Source: Sulfurimonas sp. HSL-1656
GTDB lineage: Bacteria > Campylobacterota > Campylobacteria > Campylobacterales > Sulfurimonadaceae
NCBI RefSeq assembly: GCF_039645585.1
Contig: NZ_CP147915.1
Coordinates: 1,240,001 to 1,304,000, forward strand
Length of the DNA stretch: 64,000 bases
Direction of reading: 5' to 3'
The notes beneath the pieces were generated by a model that saw nothing but the letters and a program-made list of their open reading frames with translations, searched no databases and had not been told where the DNA came from. Positions 1 to 8,159 of this stretch are shown one piece after another. A program made the translations under genes and the position numbers. How positions within the stretch are numbered: position 1 is the first letter of the stretch; each line of letters begins with the position of its first letter.

Positions 1-831
1 GACAACCTGCCGCGCGAAAAGCGCCCGGAGAGCGGTCTGCTCCGTTTCCGCAAAGAGCTCGGCGTCTTCGCCAACCTGCGCCCGGCCGTCGTTTACGACG
101 AACTGGTCAACGCCAGCTCCCTCAAGCCTGAAATCGTCAAAGGCGTCGACCTGATGGTCGTGCGCGAACTGATCGGCGGGATCTACTTCGGCGAACCGAA
201 GGGCTGGGAAGGGGACAAGGCCTACAACACGATGGTCTACACCAAGCCCGAAGTCGTGCGTATCGCCCATACGGCCTTCAAGATCGCGATGGAGCGTAAC
301 AAGAAGGTCTGTTCCGTCGACAAGGCAAACGTGCTTGATGTCTCCCAGATGTGGCGCGAAACCGTCGAAGAGGTTGCCAAGGAGTATCCGGAAGTCTCCC
401 TGTCGCACATGTACGTCGACAATGCCGCGATGCAGCTCATCCGTGACCCGAAACAGTTCGACGTCATCCTGACCGGCAACATTTTCGGCGACATCCTCAG
501 TGACGAAGCGAGCATGCTTTCCGGTTCCATCGGGCTGCTCCCCTCCGCATCCGTCGGGGCGAAGATCGGCGTTTACGAGCCGATCCATGGCTCCGCACCG
601 GACATCGCGGGGCAGGGGATCGCCAACCCGATCGCGACGATCGCCAGCGCATCCATGATGCTCCGCTTCGCCCTGGGCGAAAACGAGGCGGCAGACCGTA
701 TCGACGCGGCCATCAAGCACGCCCTCAAAGACGGTTACCGTACGCGCGACCTCGCCAACTACGACGCCAAAGAGCTCTGTTCCACCAGTGAAATGGGCGA
801 CATCATCGCCAACTACGCGGCCAAAGAATGA
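1..831 (+). CDS. leuB: 3-isopropylmalate dehydrogenase, 5' end cut by the window
   Basis: Frame 1 is open from the first base, giving the last 276 residues. The family is about 355-360 long, so roughly 80 N-terminal residues are missing. LeuB oxidatively decarboxylates 3-isopropylmalate with NAD in cytoplasmic leucine synthesis. Visible signatures are the substrate-binding stretch [15 protein letters not shown], the DKANVLD segment, the metal-site run [11 protein letters not shown] and the NAD-loop [18 protein letters not shown]. The TGA stop shares ATGA with the next gene, which suggests translational coupling. Confidence 0.95.
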   Translation, partial: DNLPREKRPESGLLRFRKELGVFANLRPAVVYDELVNASSLKPEIVKGVDLMVVRELIGGIYFGEPKGWEGDKAYNTMVYTKPEVVRIAHTAFKIAMERNKKVCSVDKANVLDVSQMWRETVEEVAKEYPEVSLSHMYVDNAAMQLIRDPKQFDVILTGNIFGDILSDEASMLSGSIGLLPSASVGAKIGVYEPIHGSAPDIAGQGIANPIATIASASMMLRFALGENEAADRIDAAIKHALKDGYRTRDLANYDAKELCSTSEMGDIIANYAAKE

Positions 832-1664
832 AAGAGTACCGGGTACTGATCGATTGTCGTGACGAAAAAGGGCTCGTCTACAAAGTCTCGAGCATCTTTT
901 TCAAGTACGACCTGAACATCCTCTCCAACAGCGAGTTCGTCGACAGCGAAACGAACCTCTTCTTTATGCGCAGCGTCGTCAGCGGTTTTATTGACGGCAA
1001 CGACTTGGAGAAGGAGCTGCGCGCCGTGCTGCCCGAAAAGGCGAACCTGCGTATCATCGCCCCGGAGAAGAAGAACATCGTCCTGATGGTCACGAAGGAG
1101 TCCCACGCGCTGGGGGACCTGCTGATTCGCTACGAAGCCGGTGAACTCGACGCCAACATCCTCGGGGTCGTTTCCAACTACGATCTGCTCCAACCGCTGA
1201 TCGAGAAGTTCGGCATCCCTTTTTACACGGTGTCGCACGAGGGGCTCAGCCGCGACGCGCACGAGCAGAAGGTACTCGAATGCCTGGCCGGTTTCGGCGA
1301 GATCGACTATATCGTCCTGGCGAAGTATATGCGTATCCTGACCCCGAATTTCGTCGAGGCGTACGCGAACAAGATCCTGAACATCCACCACTCCTTCCTG
1401 CCGGCATTTATCGGGGCGAACCCCTACAAGCAGGCCTATGAGCGCGGCGTGAAGATCATCGGGGCGACGGCACACTTCGTCAACAACGACCTCGACGAGG
1501 GGCCGATCATCTCCCAGGACGTCAAGCACGTCGACCACGCCCACAACTGGCAGGAGATGCAGCGCCTCGGGCGCGATATCGAGAAGATCGTCCTCTCCCG
1601 GGCCCTGCGCCTGGCCCTCGAGGACCGCATCTTCGTCTACGGGAACCGGACCGTTATTTTTTAA
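828..1664 (+). CDS. purU: formyltetrahydrofolate deformylase
   Basis: The 278-residue protein has an N-terminal ACT domain (about 1-80, starting [15 protein letters not shown]) and a formyltransferase-type hydrolase domain. PurU hydrolyses 10-formyl-THF to formate and THF, balancing one-carbon pools for purine synthesis. The IHHSFLPAF motif near residue 187 and the [16 protein letters not shown] run near 212-227 carry the Asn/His/Asp active-site residues of the family. Length matches PurU rather than the shorter PurN, which lacks the ACT domain. It starts inside the leuB stop (ATGA), so the two are probably co-transcribed. Confidence 0.93.
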   Translation: MKEYRVLIDCRDEKGLVYKVSSIFFKYDLNILSNSEFVDSETNLFFMRSVVSGFIDGNDLEKELRAVLPEKANLRIIAPEKKNIVLMVTKESHALGDLLIRYEAGELDANILGVVSNYDLLQPLIEKFGIPFYTVSHEGLSRDAHEQKVLECLAGFGEIDYIVLAKYMRILTPNFVEAYANKILNIHHSFLPAFIGANPYKQAYERGVKIIGATAHFVNNDLDEGPIISQDVKHVDHAHNWQEMQRLGRDIEKIVLSRALRLALEDRIFVYGNRTVIF

Positions 1665-1752
1665 CTAAACGCCAAATGAACAAAACAAGGATACCGCTCG
1701 CGCAGCGATGTTTCCTCGAAAGTCCATTTGTCTACGCTGCCGCTAAGGCACG

Positions 1753-1792
1753 TTGTCCTCGCTTTGCTGCGGAATTCCGCTTTGCTGCATCG
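1753..1792. repeat. intergenic repeat, copy 1 (inverted second copy at 42190-42229)
   Basis: This 40-base stretch lies between purU and trmL. It begins TTGTCCTCGC and contains two direct copies of CGCTTTGCTGC flanking an AATTC centre. The reverse complement of 42190-42229 matches it at 34 of 40 positions, with the same two-copy layout. Function is unknown. It could be a small dispersed element or two degenerate GC-rich linkers. Confidence 0.5.
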
Positions 1793-1830
1793 TCAGTAGG
1801 CCCACGCGCTTTGCGCTTTTAAAGGCACTC

Positions 1831-2301
1831 ATGTTTAACATCGTTCTCGTCCATCCTCAGATCCCCAATAATACCGGCGCCATCGGGCGCCTCTGCGTCA
1901 ACACGGGCGCCACGCTGCACCTGATCGAACCGCTGGGATTTGATATCAGCGAAAAGGCGGTCAGAAGGGCGGGACTGGATTACTGGCACAAGATCGACTT
2001 GCACGTCTGGGAGAGCCTGGAGGCTTTCAGCGCAGCGCATCCCGATGCCACGCGCTACCACCTGGCGACGACCAAAACGGAGCAGCCCTACTTTGAACAT
2101 ACCTTCAAGGCGGGGGACTACCTCTTTTTCGGCAGCGAGACCGCCGGGATCCCGGCCGATGTTCTCAGTACGCACCCGGAAGCCTGCATGACGATCCCCA
2201 TGACGCGGGAGGGGCGCAGCCTCAATCTGGCGATCAGCTGCGGGATTATCCTTTACAAAGCGATTGAGCAGAACTTTGAGACCTACAAGGAGATGATGTG
2301 A
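1831..2301 (+). CDS. trmL: tRNA (cytidine/uridine-34 2'-O)-methyltransferase
   Basis: This 156-residue SPOUT methyltransferase uses SAM to methylate the ribose of the tRNA wobble base. The N-terminal motif HPQIPNNTGAIGRLC, the FGSETAGIP loop and the C-terminal knot motif REGRSLNLAISCGI are typical of TrmL. The frame is open further upstream, but ATG 1831 starts at the conserved MFNIVLVHPQIP sequence and has AAAGG five bases before it, so I chose it. Length matches the family. The stop overlaps the GTG of the next small gene. Confidence 0.92.
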   Translation: MFNIVLVHPQIPNNTGAIGRLCVNTGATLHLIEPLGFDISEKAVRRAGLDYWHKIDLHVWESLEAFSAAHPDATRYHLATTKTEQPYFEHTFKAGDYLFFGSETAGIPADVLSTHPEACMTIPMTREGRSLNLAISCGIILYKAIEQNFETYKEMM

Positions 2302-2456
2302 ACGGAGTAATCGATACGATCATGCTGATCCTCTTCGTGCTTTTCATGTTTGTGATTTTCAGCGGCTACCATCGCCAGAAATTCGAAGAGCGCGAAGCGG
2401 AAGAGAAACGCAAAGAGGCGGAGGATACGGACACATCCTCCGATACAAAGGCCTAG
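2298..2456 (+). CDS. small single-span membrane protein (52 aa)
   Basis: A GTG start overlaps the trmL stop (GTGA) and opens 52 codons. Residues 8-22 form one hydrophobic span (IMLILFVLFMFVIF). A very charged Glu/Lys/Arg cytoplasmic-type tail follows (REAEEKRKEAED). This layout is common for small membrane-anchored proteins of unknown role. I do not recognise the family. Overlap with trmL suggests co-translation, but no functional link is evident. Confidence 0.65.
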   Translation: MNGVIDTIMLILFVLFMFVIFSGYHRQKFEEREAEEKRKEAEDTDTSSDTKA

Positions 2457-2458
2457 GC

Positions 2459-2542
2459 TCAGAGCAGCCTGTCCGCCAGTCTCTCCAGAGAATGTTCGAA
2501 CTTCTCAAACCATGATTCCGCTTTTCTGATCATCTGTGCCAT
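2459..2542 (-). CDS. possible 27-aa amphipathic small protein
   Basis: On the minus strand an ATG at 2542 is preceded by AAAGGGAG at about seven bases, a strong ribosome site. It opens a 27-codon frame starting MAQMIRKAESWFEKF and ending in ERLADRLL. The spacing of Trp/Phe/Leu against Lys/Glu/Arg would make one amphipathic helix. It lies tail to tail with the preceding small membrane gene. The evidence is only the ribosome site and helix pattern, so it is tentative. Confidence 0.4.
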   Translation of the reverse strand: MAQMIRKAESWFEKFEHSLERLADRLL

Positions 2543-2620
2543 GGGTGCTCCCTTTGTCATTCGATTTGACCCATTGTAGGTCCAGGCGACATCTTTCTTT
2601 TAAAATATTGCAATTTGACA

Positions 2621-2655
2621 TATAATTTTGCTACGATCTCTCATCGTTATACGAT
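2621..2655 (+). promoter_or_regulatory. promoter and palindromic operator of the S24 regulator
   Basis: A perfect TATAAT lies at 2621-2626 in AT-rich DNA without a clear -35 box, as is usual in Campylobacterota. Seventeen bases downstream, 2643-2655 is a perfect palindrome, ATCGT-TAT-ACGAT. It is well placed for autorepression by the regulator starting at 2695, but which protein binds it is inference. Confidence 0.5.
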
Positions 2656-2694
2656 TATGCTGTAGAAAACAACGCGTGAAACAAGGAGCCGAAA

Positions 2695-3354
2695 ATGAAA
2701 GAGTTTGCCGACATCGTTGAGGAGATCAAGGATATCGTTTCCGGCGAGCTTCCGGGGAAAAAGGTGTTCGACAAGGATGTCGCGTCACTGCTCGGGATCT
2801 CTCAGATGAACTTTGCCACCCTGAAAAAACGCAACAAGATCCCCTATGAGGAGCTGCTCAATTTCTGCGCCAAGCGTTCCATCGCGATTAACTGGCTGCT
2901 CTTTGGGCAGTCGCCAGAAAGCCTCATCGAACCGACCAACAAGTTCTATATGGTCCGTTATTTCAGCGAGATCAGTGCTTCCGCCGGCGGCGGGGCGGAC
3001 GTGTTTGACGAGGGGTCCGAACCGATGATGCTGAGTGCGAACTTCGTGCAGACGCTCGGCGGGGAGCAGGAGTTGCGCTACATCGAGGCGATCAATGTCA
3101 GCGGCGATTCGATGGAACCGACCTTCAGCTACGGCGACATCATCTTCGTCAACCGGAGCAAAAAAGATATCGGCCGGGGCGGGATTTTTACCATCAATAC
3201 CGAAGGCGGCCTCTTCATCAAACGCCTCCACAAGCGAATAGATGGTAAAATCGACATTATTTCTGACAACAAAGAGTATCCCGTCCAGACCGCCTCACCC
3301 GATGCCATCGAGATCATCGGGCGTGTTGTCGGACGGTTCGGTCAGGTCGATTAA
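2695..3354 (+). CDS. HTH / S24 (LexA-CI type) transcriptional regulator
   Basis: The 219-residue protein has an N-terminal helix-turn-helix of the CI-repressor type (about 20-70, with VASLLGISQMNFATLKKR) and a C-terminal S24 peptidase fold. SASAGGG near residue 100 resembles the Ala-Gly self-cleavage site. The nucleophile Ser is in GDSMEP near 139 and the general-base Lys in FIKRL near 175. Proteins of this build repress stress or prophage genes and are inactivated by self-cleavage, often with RecA. No phage genes lie next to it, so it may be a chromosomal stress regulator. ATG 2695 has AAGGAG upstream. Confidence 0.8.
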   Translation: MKEFADIVEEIKDIVSGELPGKKVFDKDVASLLGISQMNFATLKKRNKIPYEELLNFCAKRSIAINWLLFGQSPESLIEPTNKFYMVRYFSEISASAGGGADVFDEGSEPMMLSANFVQTLGGEQELRYIEAINVSGDSMEPTFSYGDIIFVNRSKKDIGRGGIFTINTEGGLFIKRLHKRIDGKIDIISDNKEYPVQTASPDAIEIIGRVVGRFGQVD

Positions 3355-3383
3355 CCGTCCCCGCGGCGGGAGCCGGAGTCATA

Positions 3384-4730
3384 ATGTTTTCCCACCAACG
3401 CCCTTTGACCGCCGTTGCGGCAGCGCTTTTGCTGCTCTCCCTGGGCGGCTGTACCCCCAAAATGCTCCAAGACACGGCCTCCGTCCCGCTGTTGCCCCCT
3501 CCGGCGGGGGTGGAGGACCTTCAGCGCTTTCCCCAGCAGATCGATCCCTATCTTATCCGGCTCAACGAACGCAACGCCACCCTGCCGCTGCAAAACATGT
3601 ACAAAACCGAATACTACAAGGTGTGGCAGGACGATTATGTCCCCGAAGCGCTGGAAGACGCCAAGTGGCCTTTTGACGTCTACCGCCCGGAAAACGCCTA
3701 CGGGCAGAACCTCCAGCCCCTCTCGCAGGCGTGGTTCTATGCAATGCTGCGCGAAGCGGACTGGCAGGCGTACGGCAGCACTGCCGGACGCGCCGTGGCA
3801 CTGCACCGCCTGGATCTGCGAAACTTCCCGACGCACAAGCCGCTGTTTCACGACCCCTCGGTAGCGGGTGAGGGGTTCCCGTTTGATTACCTGCAGAACA
3901 GCACCGTTTTTGCCGGCGAACCGCTCTACCTTTCGCACTATTCCAAAAGCGGGGCGTGGGCCTACGTCCTGACCTCCTACGCGACGGGCTGGGTCCCCTC
4001 CGAGCGTATTGCCCCGGTCGGCAGGGCAGAACGGGACGTTCTGCAGGCACAGCCGCTGGTAGGTCTGCTTGAAGACCGGATGCCGATCCACTCCCTCCGG
4101 GGACAGTATATGTTCGAAGGGTATGTGGGCATGGTCCTGCCGCTGCAGCAAAAAAGCGCGGCACAGTGGCGTGTCGACCCGGCAGGCCATGCCGGTACGG
4201 CGGAGATCCCGCATCATGCGGCGGCCGCACTCCCCATGACGTTTACGCGTGAAAATATGCGGCGGGTTATCACACCGGTGATGCAGACAACCTACGGTTG
4301 GGGCGGCCTCTACGGCGAGCGGGACTGCTCCTCGACACTGCGGGACATCTTCGCACCCTTCGGCCTCTGGCTGCCGCGCAACTCCTACAAGCAGTCCCGG
4401 GTGGGGACGGTCGTCTCCTTCGAAGGCCTTGACGACGCTGCAAAACTGTCCAGGATCGCCGCCGAGGGCAAGCCCTTTGAAACACTGATCTACCTCAAGG
4501 GGCATATCCTGCTCTACCTGGGGATCTACGACGGCGAGCCGGCGGTCCTGCATACGGTCTGGGGTGTCAAAACCGTTGACGACGAGGGGAATTTCGGCCG
4601 GCACATCATCGGGAAAACCGTCATCTCATCCCTGCGTCTCGGGCACGAGCTGGAAGGGTACAGCGACGAGTATTCACTGCTGCATAAAGTGGAAAGTATG
4701 AATTTCGTTTTCGAACAGGAGGAGGAGTAG
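3384..4730 (+). CDS. SH3 / NlpC-P60 peptidoglycan hydrolase lipoprotein
   Basis: The 448-residue protein starts with a lipoprotein signal (LLLLSLGGC, Cys about 23), so it should be anchored in the envelope. The middle resembles bacterial SH3 domains (GAWAYVLTSYATGWVPSERI). The C-terminal third is NlpC/P60-like, with catalytic Cys in YGERDCSST near 315 and His candidates in KGHILLYLG and LHTVWG. Such enzymes cut D-Glu-mDAP bonds in stem peptides. It follows the S24 regulator closely on the same strand and may share its transcript. Substrate specificity cannot be read from sequence. Confidence 0.8.
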   Translation: MFSHQRPLTAVAAALLLLSLGGCTPKMLQDTASVPLLPPPAGVEDLQRFPQQIDPYLIRLNERNATLPLQNMYKTEYYKVWQDDYVPEALEDAKWPFDVYRPENAYGQNLQPLSQAWFYAMLREADWQAYGSTAGRAVALHRLDLRNFPTHKPLFHDPSVAGEGFPFDYLQNSTVFAGEPLYLSHYSKSGAWAYVLTSYATGWVPSERIAPVGRAERDVLQAQPLVGLLEDRMPIHSLRGQYMFEGYVGMVLPLQQKSAAQWRVDPAGHAGTAEIPHHAAAALPMTFTRENMRRVITPVMQTTYGWGGLYGERDCSSTLRDIFAPFGLWLPRNSYKQSRVGTVVSFEGLDDAAKLSRIAAEGKPFETLIYLKGHILLYLGIYDGEPAVLHTVWGVKTVDDEGNFGRHIIGKTVISSLRLGHELEGYSDEYSLLHKVESMNFVFEQEEE

Positions 4731-4748
4731 GTACCGCGGAGGCGGTAC
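4731..4748. terminator. bidirectional hairpin between convergent genes
   Basis: The perfect inverted repeat GTACCGC-ggag-GCGGTAC fills the whole gap between the stop of the NlpC/P60 gene and the stop of dapD on the other strand. No strong T-run follows on either side, so termination efficiency is uncertain. Confidence 0.55.
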
Positions 4749-5945
4749 TTAGTGAAGGTCGGCGTTGAGCTTGACTTCGCGGCGGGAGCGCAGGGCGACC
4801 ATCTCGCCGGTAAAAGAGTCCTGGCGGTAGTGGATGCCGTTGAGGCCTGCGAGATCCTTCCCTTTGAACCAGTCGCCTTCGAGTTCGACACCCGGGTTGG
4901 CGGCTTTGATCTTTTCGAGCTCTTCGTATTCGATCAGGAACTTCGTCCCTTCGAGGATGGCGATGCCCGCATCGATGATACAGGCGTCACCCAGCGGGAT
5001 GCCGCAGACGGAGTTAGCGCCGAGGAGGCAGTTTTTCCCAATGGAAATAGGGTTGCCGTCGGTACCGCTGAGGACGCCGAGGATGGATGCCCCGCCGCCC
5101 ACGTCGGAACCGTCACCGACGACCGCGGAGCTGGAGATACGCCCCTCGACCATGCTGACACCCGTCGTACCGGCATTGAAGTTGATGTAACTTGCCCCCG
5201 GCATAACGGTCGTACCGGCATGCAGCTGGGCACCGAAGCGGACCTTGGACGTTTCAAGGATACGGGTGTTGTCCGCCGGGATAATGTGCTGCAGGAAGCG
5301 CGGAAACTTGTCAACGAAATCGATATGCGGGTACTGGCCGGAGAATTTCAGCTCGATCTCGTTTTCACGGAGCCAGTCGAGTTCGATCGGCTGACCATCG
5401 CTCCAGGCGACGTTCGGCAGGGCACCGAAGGCACCGCCCAGGTTGATGCTGCGCAGGGCGACTTTGCCCAGGGACATCGCGTAGAGCTTCAGGTAGGTGG
5501 CCTCGACGCTCTGGCACGGCGCATCGTTGAAGATGAAGACGACGCGGAACTCGCCGTCGCGCATGCCGCTCTCTTTGATCTGGTTGTACAGCGCCGAGAT
5601 CACCTGGATGTTCTTGTGTGCATCACCGTAAGCCTCATCCGCGTAGGGCGTGAAAGCGTTCAGACAGCTCTCGAGGAACGGCAGGGTCACTTTACAGATC
5701 GCCTCGTCGCCGTTGATATCTACCGGGCAGCCGCTCTCGCCGAGCGCCTCCATGAAGATGGCTGCACTGCCGAAGTTTTCATTCCAGTTGACGACCGGGT
5801 AGGTCGCCTGCAGGATCTTGTCGGTGTTCAGCTGGCCGAAGTCGACCCGGCAGATACCGAAGGCGACCGGCGCCTTGTACCCTTCGCCGTTTTGAATGTC
5901 AGCCACTTTGGCCTTGAATGCGTCTGCAGTTTCAATCATTTCCAT
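4749..5945 (-). CDS. dapD: 2,3,4,5-tetrahydropyridine-2,6-dicarboxylate N-succinyltransferase, long form
   Basis: This is a 398-residue left-handed beta-helix acyltransferase. It transfers succinyl from succinyl-CoA to tetrahydrodipicolinate on the way to meso-DAP and lysine. The hexapeptide region (about 235-345, for example GTTVMPGASYINFNAGT and GDACIIDAGIAILEGTKF) is clear. The extended N-terminal domain is the long type found in Campylobacterota and some other groups, against about 275 residues in E. coli. The start at 5945 has AAGGA nine bases upstream. An in-frame ATG two codons later is possible. Confidence 0.9.
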   Translation of the reverse strand: MEMIETADAFKAKVADIQNGEGYKAPVAFGICRVDFGQLNTDKILQATYPVVNWNENFGSAAIFMEALGESGCPVDINGDEAICKVTLPFLESCLNAFTPYADEAYGDAHKNIQVISALYNQIKESGMRDGEFRVVFIFNDAPCQSVEATYLKLYAMSLGKVALRSINLGGAFGALPNVAWSDGQPIELDWLRENEIELKFSGQYPHIDFVDKFPRFLQHIIPADNTRILETSKVRFGAQLHAGTTVMPGASYINFNAGTTGVSMVEGRISSSAVVGDGSDVGGGASILGVLSGTDGNPISIGKNCLLGANSVCGIPLGDACIIDAGIAILEGTKFLIEYEELEKIKAANPGVELEGDWFKGKDLAGLNGIHYRQDSFTGEMVALRSRREVKLNADLH

Positions 5946-6117
5946 AGAGCAGGTTCCTTGAATTTTTTCGGAATTTTAACACAGACCAGCTCTGATAACC
6001 CTGCATCTGTGCCGTTGGGAGGATTTTCTAAGGCGCGTATTAAGCCGTATTGTTGATGCAAAACCGAAGCTGTGGGTTAGAAGTTGCGGTGTTATACTTT
6101 CGCAAAGGATTGAAGCA

Positions 6118-6597
6118 ATGAGCAACTGGTCGACGCTATTACAGTCGGATGATTACCTGGGAGTCAAAAAGTATCTGAAAGAGGGTGCCGACGTCAACGA
6201 AAAGAGCGAGCACGGTGAATCCGTCGTCTCGCAGGCCCTTCGGCTGCGCTGCAGCGATGAACTGCTCGAGCTGCTCGTCGCATCAGGCGCGGACCTCTTC
6301 GATGCCGACGACGAGGGGGTGAGCGTGTTTGATGTCGCCATCACCTACAACAACCCGATGATGGTTCAGAAGATGATCGACGAGGGGATCGACGTCAATG
6401 AAACCCGGCGTACGAGCGGGTTTACCCCGCTGATGGCCGCGGTCTGCTATAACCGTAAGGCGATCGTCGAGATGCTGATGTCGAACGGTGCGAACACCGC
6501 CATCAAAGACAAGCTGGGACTCACCGGCGCCGATTACGCCCGCAAAACCCACCGCAAGCAGATGCTAGGGCTCCTGGGAGAAGAGGAGGGCGCGTAA
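6118..6597 (+). CDS. ankyrin-repeat protein
   Basis: The 159-residue protein is built of about four ankyrin repeats. Consensus pieces are [33 protein letters not shown] and [22 protein letters not shown]. There is no signal peptide, so it is probably a cytoplasmic protein-binding module. A TATACT box lies just upstream and AAAGGATTG precedes the ATG. Its stop overlaps the htpX start (TAATGG), which suggests co-translation with the membrane protease. The partner is unknown. Confidence 0.8.
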   Translation: MSNWSTLLQSDDYLGVKKYLKEGADVNEKSEHGESVVSQALRLRCSDELLELLVASGADLFDADDEGVSVFDVAITYNNPMMVQKMIDEGIDVNETRRTSGFTPLMAAVCYNRKAIVEMLMSNGANTAIKDKLGLTGADYARKTHRKQMLGLLGEEEGA

Positions 6598-7469
6598 TGG
6601 AACAGGCCAAGACCGTTTTACTGCTTTCGTTCCTGGCCGTGCTCTTTGTCATGCTCGGCGGCTATTTCGGCGGGGTGACCGGCGCACTGATCGGGCTGCT
6701 CCTGGCCGGCGGCATGAACTTTTATGCCTATTTCTACTCGGACAAGATGCTCCTGCGGCACTACCATGCCGAACCGGTCACGCCGAAACAGAACCCGCGG
6801 CTCTACCGGATCATCAGCTCTCTTGCGCATAAAGCCGGGCTTCCGGTACCGGCCATCTACATCATTCACGAGGCAACCCCGAACGCCTTTGCGACGGGAC
6901 GTGACCCCGAGCACGCGGCCGTCGCTATCACCGAGGGGCTGCTGCGGATGCTTGACGACGAAGAGGTCGAGGCCGTTATGGCCCACGAACTCTCCCATGT
7001 CAAGCACCGTGATATGCTTATTGCCACGGTGGCGGCCTCCATCGCCGGGGCCATCGCGATGATCGCCAACATGATGCAGTTCGGCGCCATGTTCGGCAAC
7101 AACCGTGACCGCAACCCCATCATTATGATCGTGCTCTCACTGCTGCTGCCGGTGGCTGCCAGCGTCATCCAGATGACAATAAGCCGTTCCCGCGAGTTTA
7201 TGGCGGATGCCGGTGCCGCACGGATCACCGGGCACCCCGAATGGCTGCAGCGCGCTCTGCGCAAACTCGAAACCTCCAATGCCCGCGGCAGCGTCCAGGG
7301 CGCGACCCCGGAAAACGCACACCTTTTTATCGTTTCCCCCTTCAGCGGGAAACAGGTCTCCTTCGGGGATCTGTTCCGCACCCACCCGACGACGGAGCAG
7401 CGCATCGCCCGCCTGGAGCTGCTCAAAACAGAGGGCACGACCCGGCATTTCGAACGCCACTACCGCTAA
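6597..7469 (+). CDS. htpX: membrane zinc metalloprotease HtpX (M48)
   Basis: This 290-residue M48B peptidase helps degrade misfolded inner-membrane proteins. Two N-terminal spans (about 5-22 and 24-45) precede the zinc motif HELSH near 129-133 in [15 protein letters not shown]. Two further hydrophobic stretches and the third-ligand Glu region [15 protein letters not shown] follow. Length is normal for HtpX. The gene is coupled to the ankyrin gene upstream, and its stop overlaps by four bases the stop of the convergent RHH-like gene. Confidence 0.93.
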   Translation: MEQAKTVLLLSFLAVLFVMLGGYFGGVTGALIGLLLAGGMNFYAYFYSDKMLLRHYHAEPVTPKQNPRLYRIISSLAHKAGLPVPAIYIIHEATPNAFATGRDPEHAAVAITEGLLRMLDDEEVEAVMAHELSHVKHRDMLIATVAASIAGAIAMIANMMQFGAMFGNNRDRNPIIMIVLSLLLPVAASVIQMTISRSREFMADAGAARITGHPEWLQRALRKLETSNARGSVQGATPENAHLFIVSPFSGKQVSFGDLFRTHPTTEQRIARLELLKTEGTTRHFERHYR

Positions 7470-7666
7470 AAAAGCTTCTCCTGGCGTTCGTTCTCGAGCG
7501 GCTTGCGCTTCTCCTTGCTCAGCCACTCTTCGAGCAGGTGCTCGACGACCTTGCTCAGGCTCATTTTATAGCGCTGACGCGCATATTTCATGCTTTCGTT
7601 CCACACCTCTTTATCGACAATAAGCGAACGGGTTATCTCGTTTTTCGGCTTCATGATATCATCCAA
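7466..7666 (-). CDS. small ribbon-helix-helix-like protein
   Basis: The 66-residue protein has a beta-strand plus two-helix pattern ([13 protein letters not shown], then [24 protein letters not shown]) like short RHH (Arc/CopG) DNA-binding proteins. It could be an orphan regulator or a lone antitoxin. No toxin gene adjoins it. AT-rich DNA with TATAAT-like boxes lies upstream on the minus strand. An alternative start four codons in (MKPKNE) is possible, since neither start has a strong ribosome site. Confidence 0.6.
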   Translation of the reverse strand: MDDIMKPKNEITRSLIVDKEVWNESMKYARQRYKMSLSKVVEHLLEEWLSKEKRKPLENERQEKLF

Positions 7667-7777
7667 TATTAATTATATACAAAATTATATAGTAATTTTA
7701 AAGATGCGTCAAACAGGGGCTGACGGTTAAAGCCTTTTTAAAAGAGGGGAGAATAGAATGGTTGCCAAGGAGTGTCT

Positions 7778-8155
7778 ATGAACCTGTCCAACGTTATTTC
7801 CGGCTTCTTTATCATCCTTGCGCTGACGACGAACTTCGGTTTCTTTTACGGGGAACCGACGGTCATTGCCGAGCACAGCCGGTATGAACTTTTTGCGGCG
7901 ATCATCTTCAACCTGATCGCGACCGTCTACAAACTGGGGGACAAGACGCAGATCGGGGCCGTACTGCTGGCCACCAGCCTCGTCGCCGATATTCAGCTGA
8001 TCAGCTCCGCATCGGTCTGGGCTTTCGGCGAGTACGTCGTCGGCATGAATACGGAGGTGGTCGTTGCCATTATCTCCCTTTCGGGCGGGGCCATGATCGC
8101 CAATATCGTTTCCGTCATCCTCTTTACGGCGGAAACCATCAAATCGAAGCGCTGA
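7778..8155 (+). CDS. four-span membrane protein next to a K+ channel
   Basis: The 125-residue protein is largely hydrophobic with about four predicted spans (IISGFFIILALTTNF, LFAAIIFNLIATVY, IGAVLLATSLVADI, GGAMIANIVSVILF). ATG 7778 was preferred to GTG 7772 because AAGGAG sits six bases before it. I do not firmly recognise the family; it resembles small membrane proteins found beside TrkA-type channel genes in Campylobacterota (DUF6394 is a guess). It ends four bases before the channel gene, so it may be an accessory subunit. Confidence 0.6.
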   Translation: MNLSNVISGFFIILALTTNFGFFYGEPTVIAEHSRYELFAAIIFNLIATVYKLGDKTQIGAVLLATSLVADIQLISSASVWAFGEYVVGMNTEVVVAIISLSGGAMIANIVSVILFTAETIKSKR

Positions 8156-8159
8156 GGCC

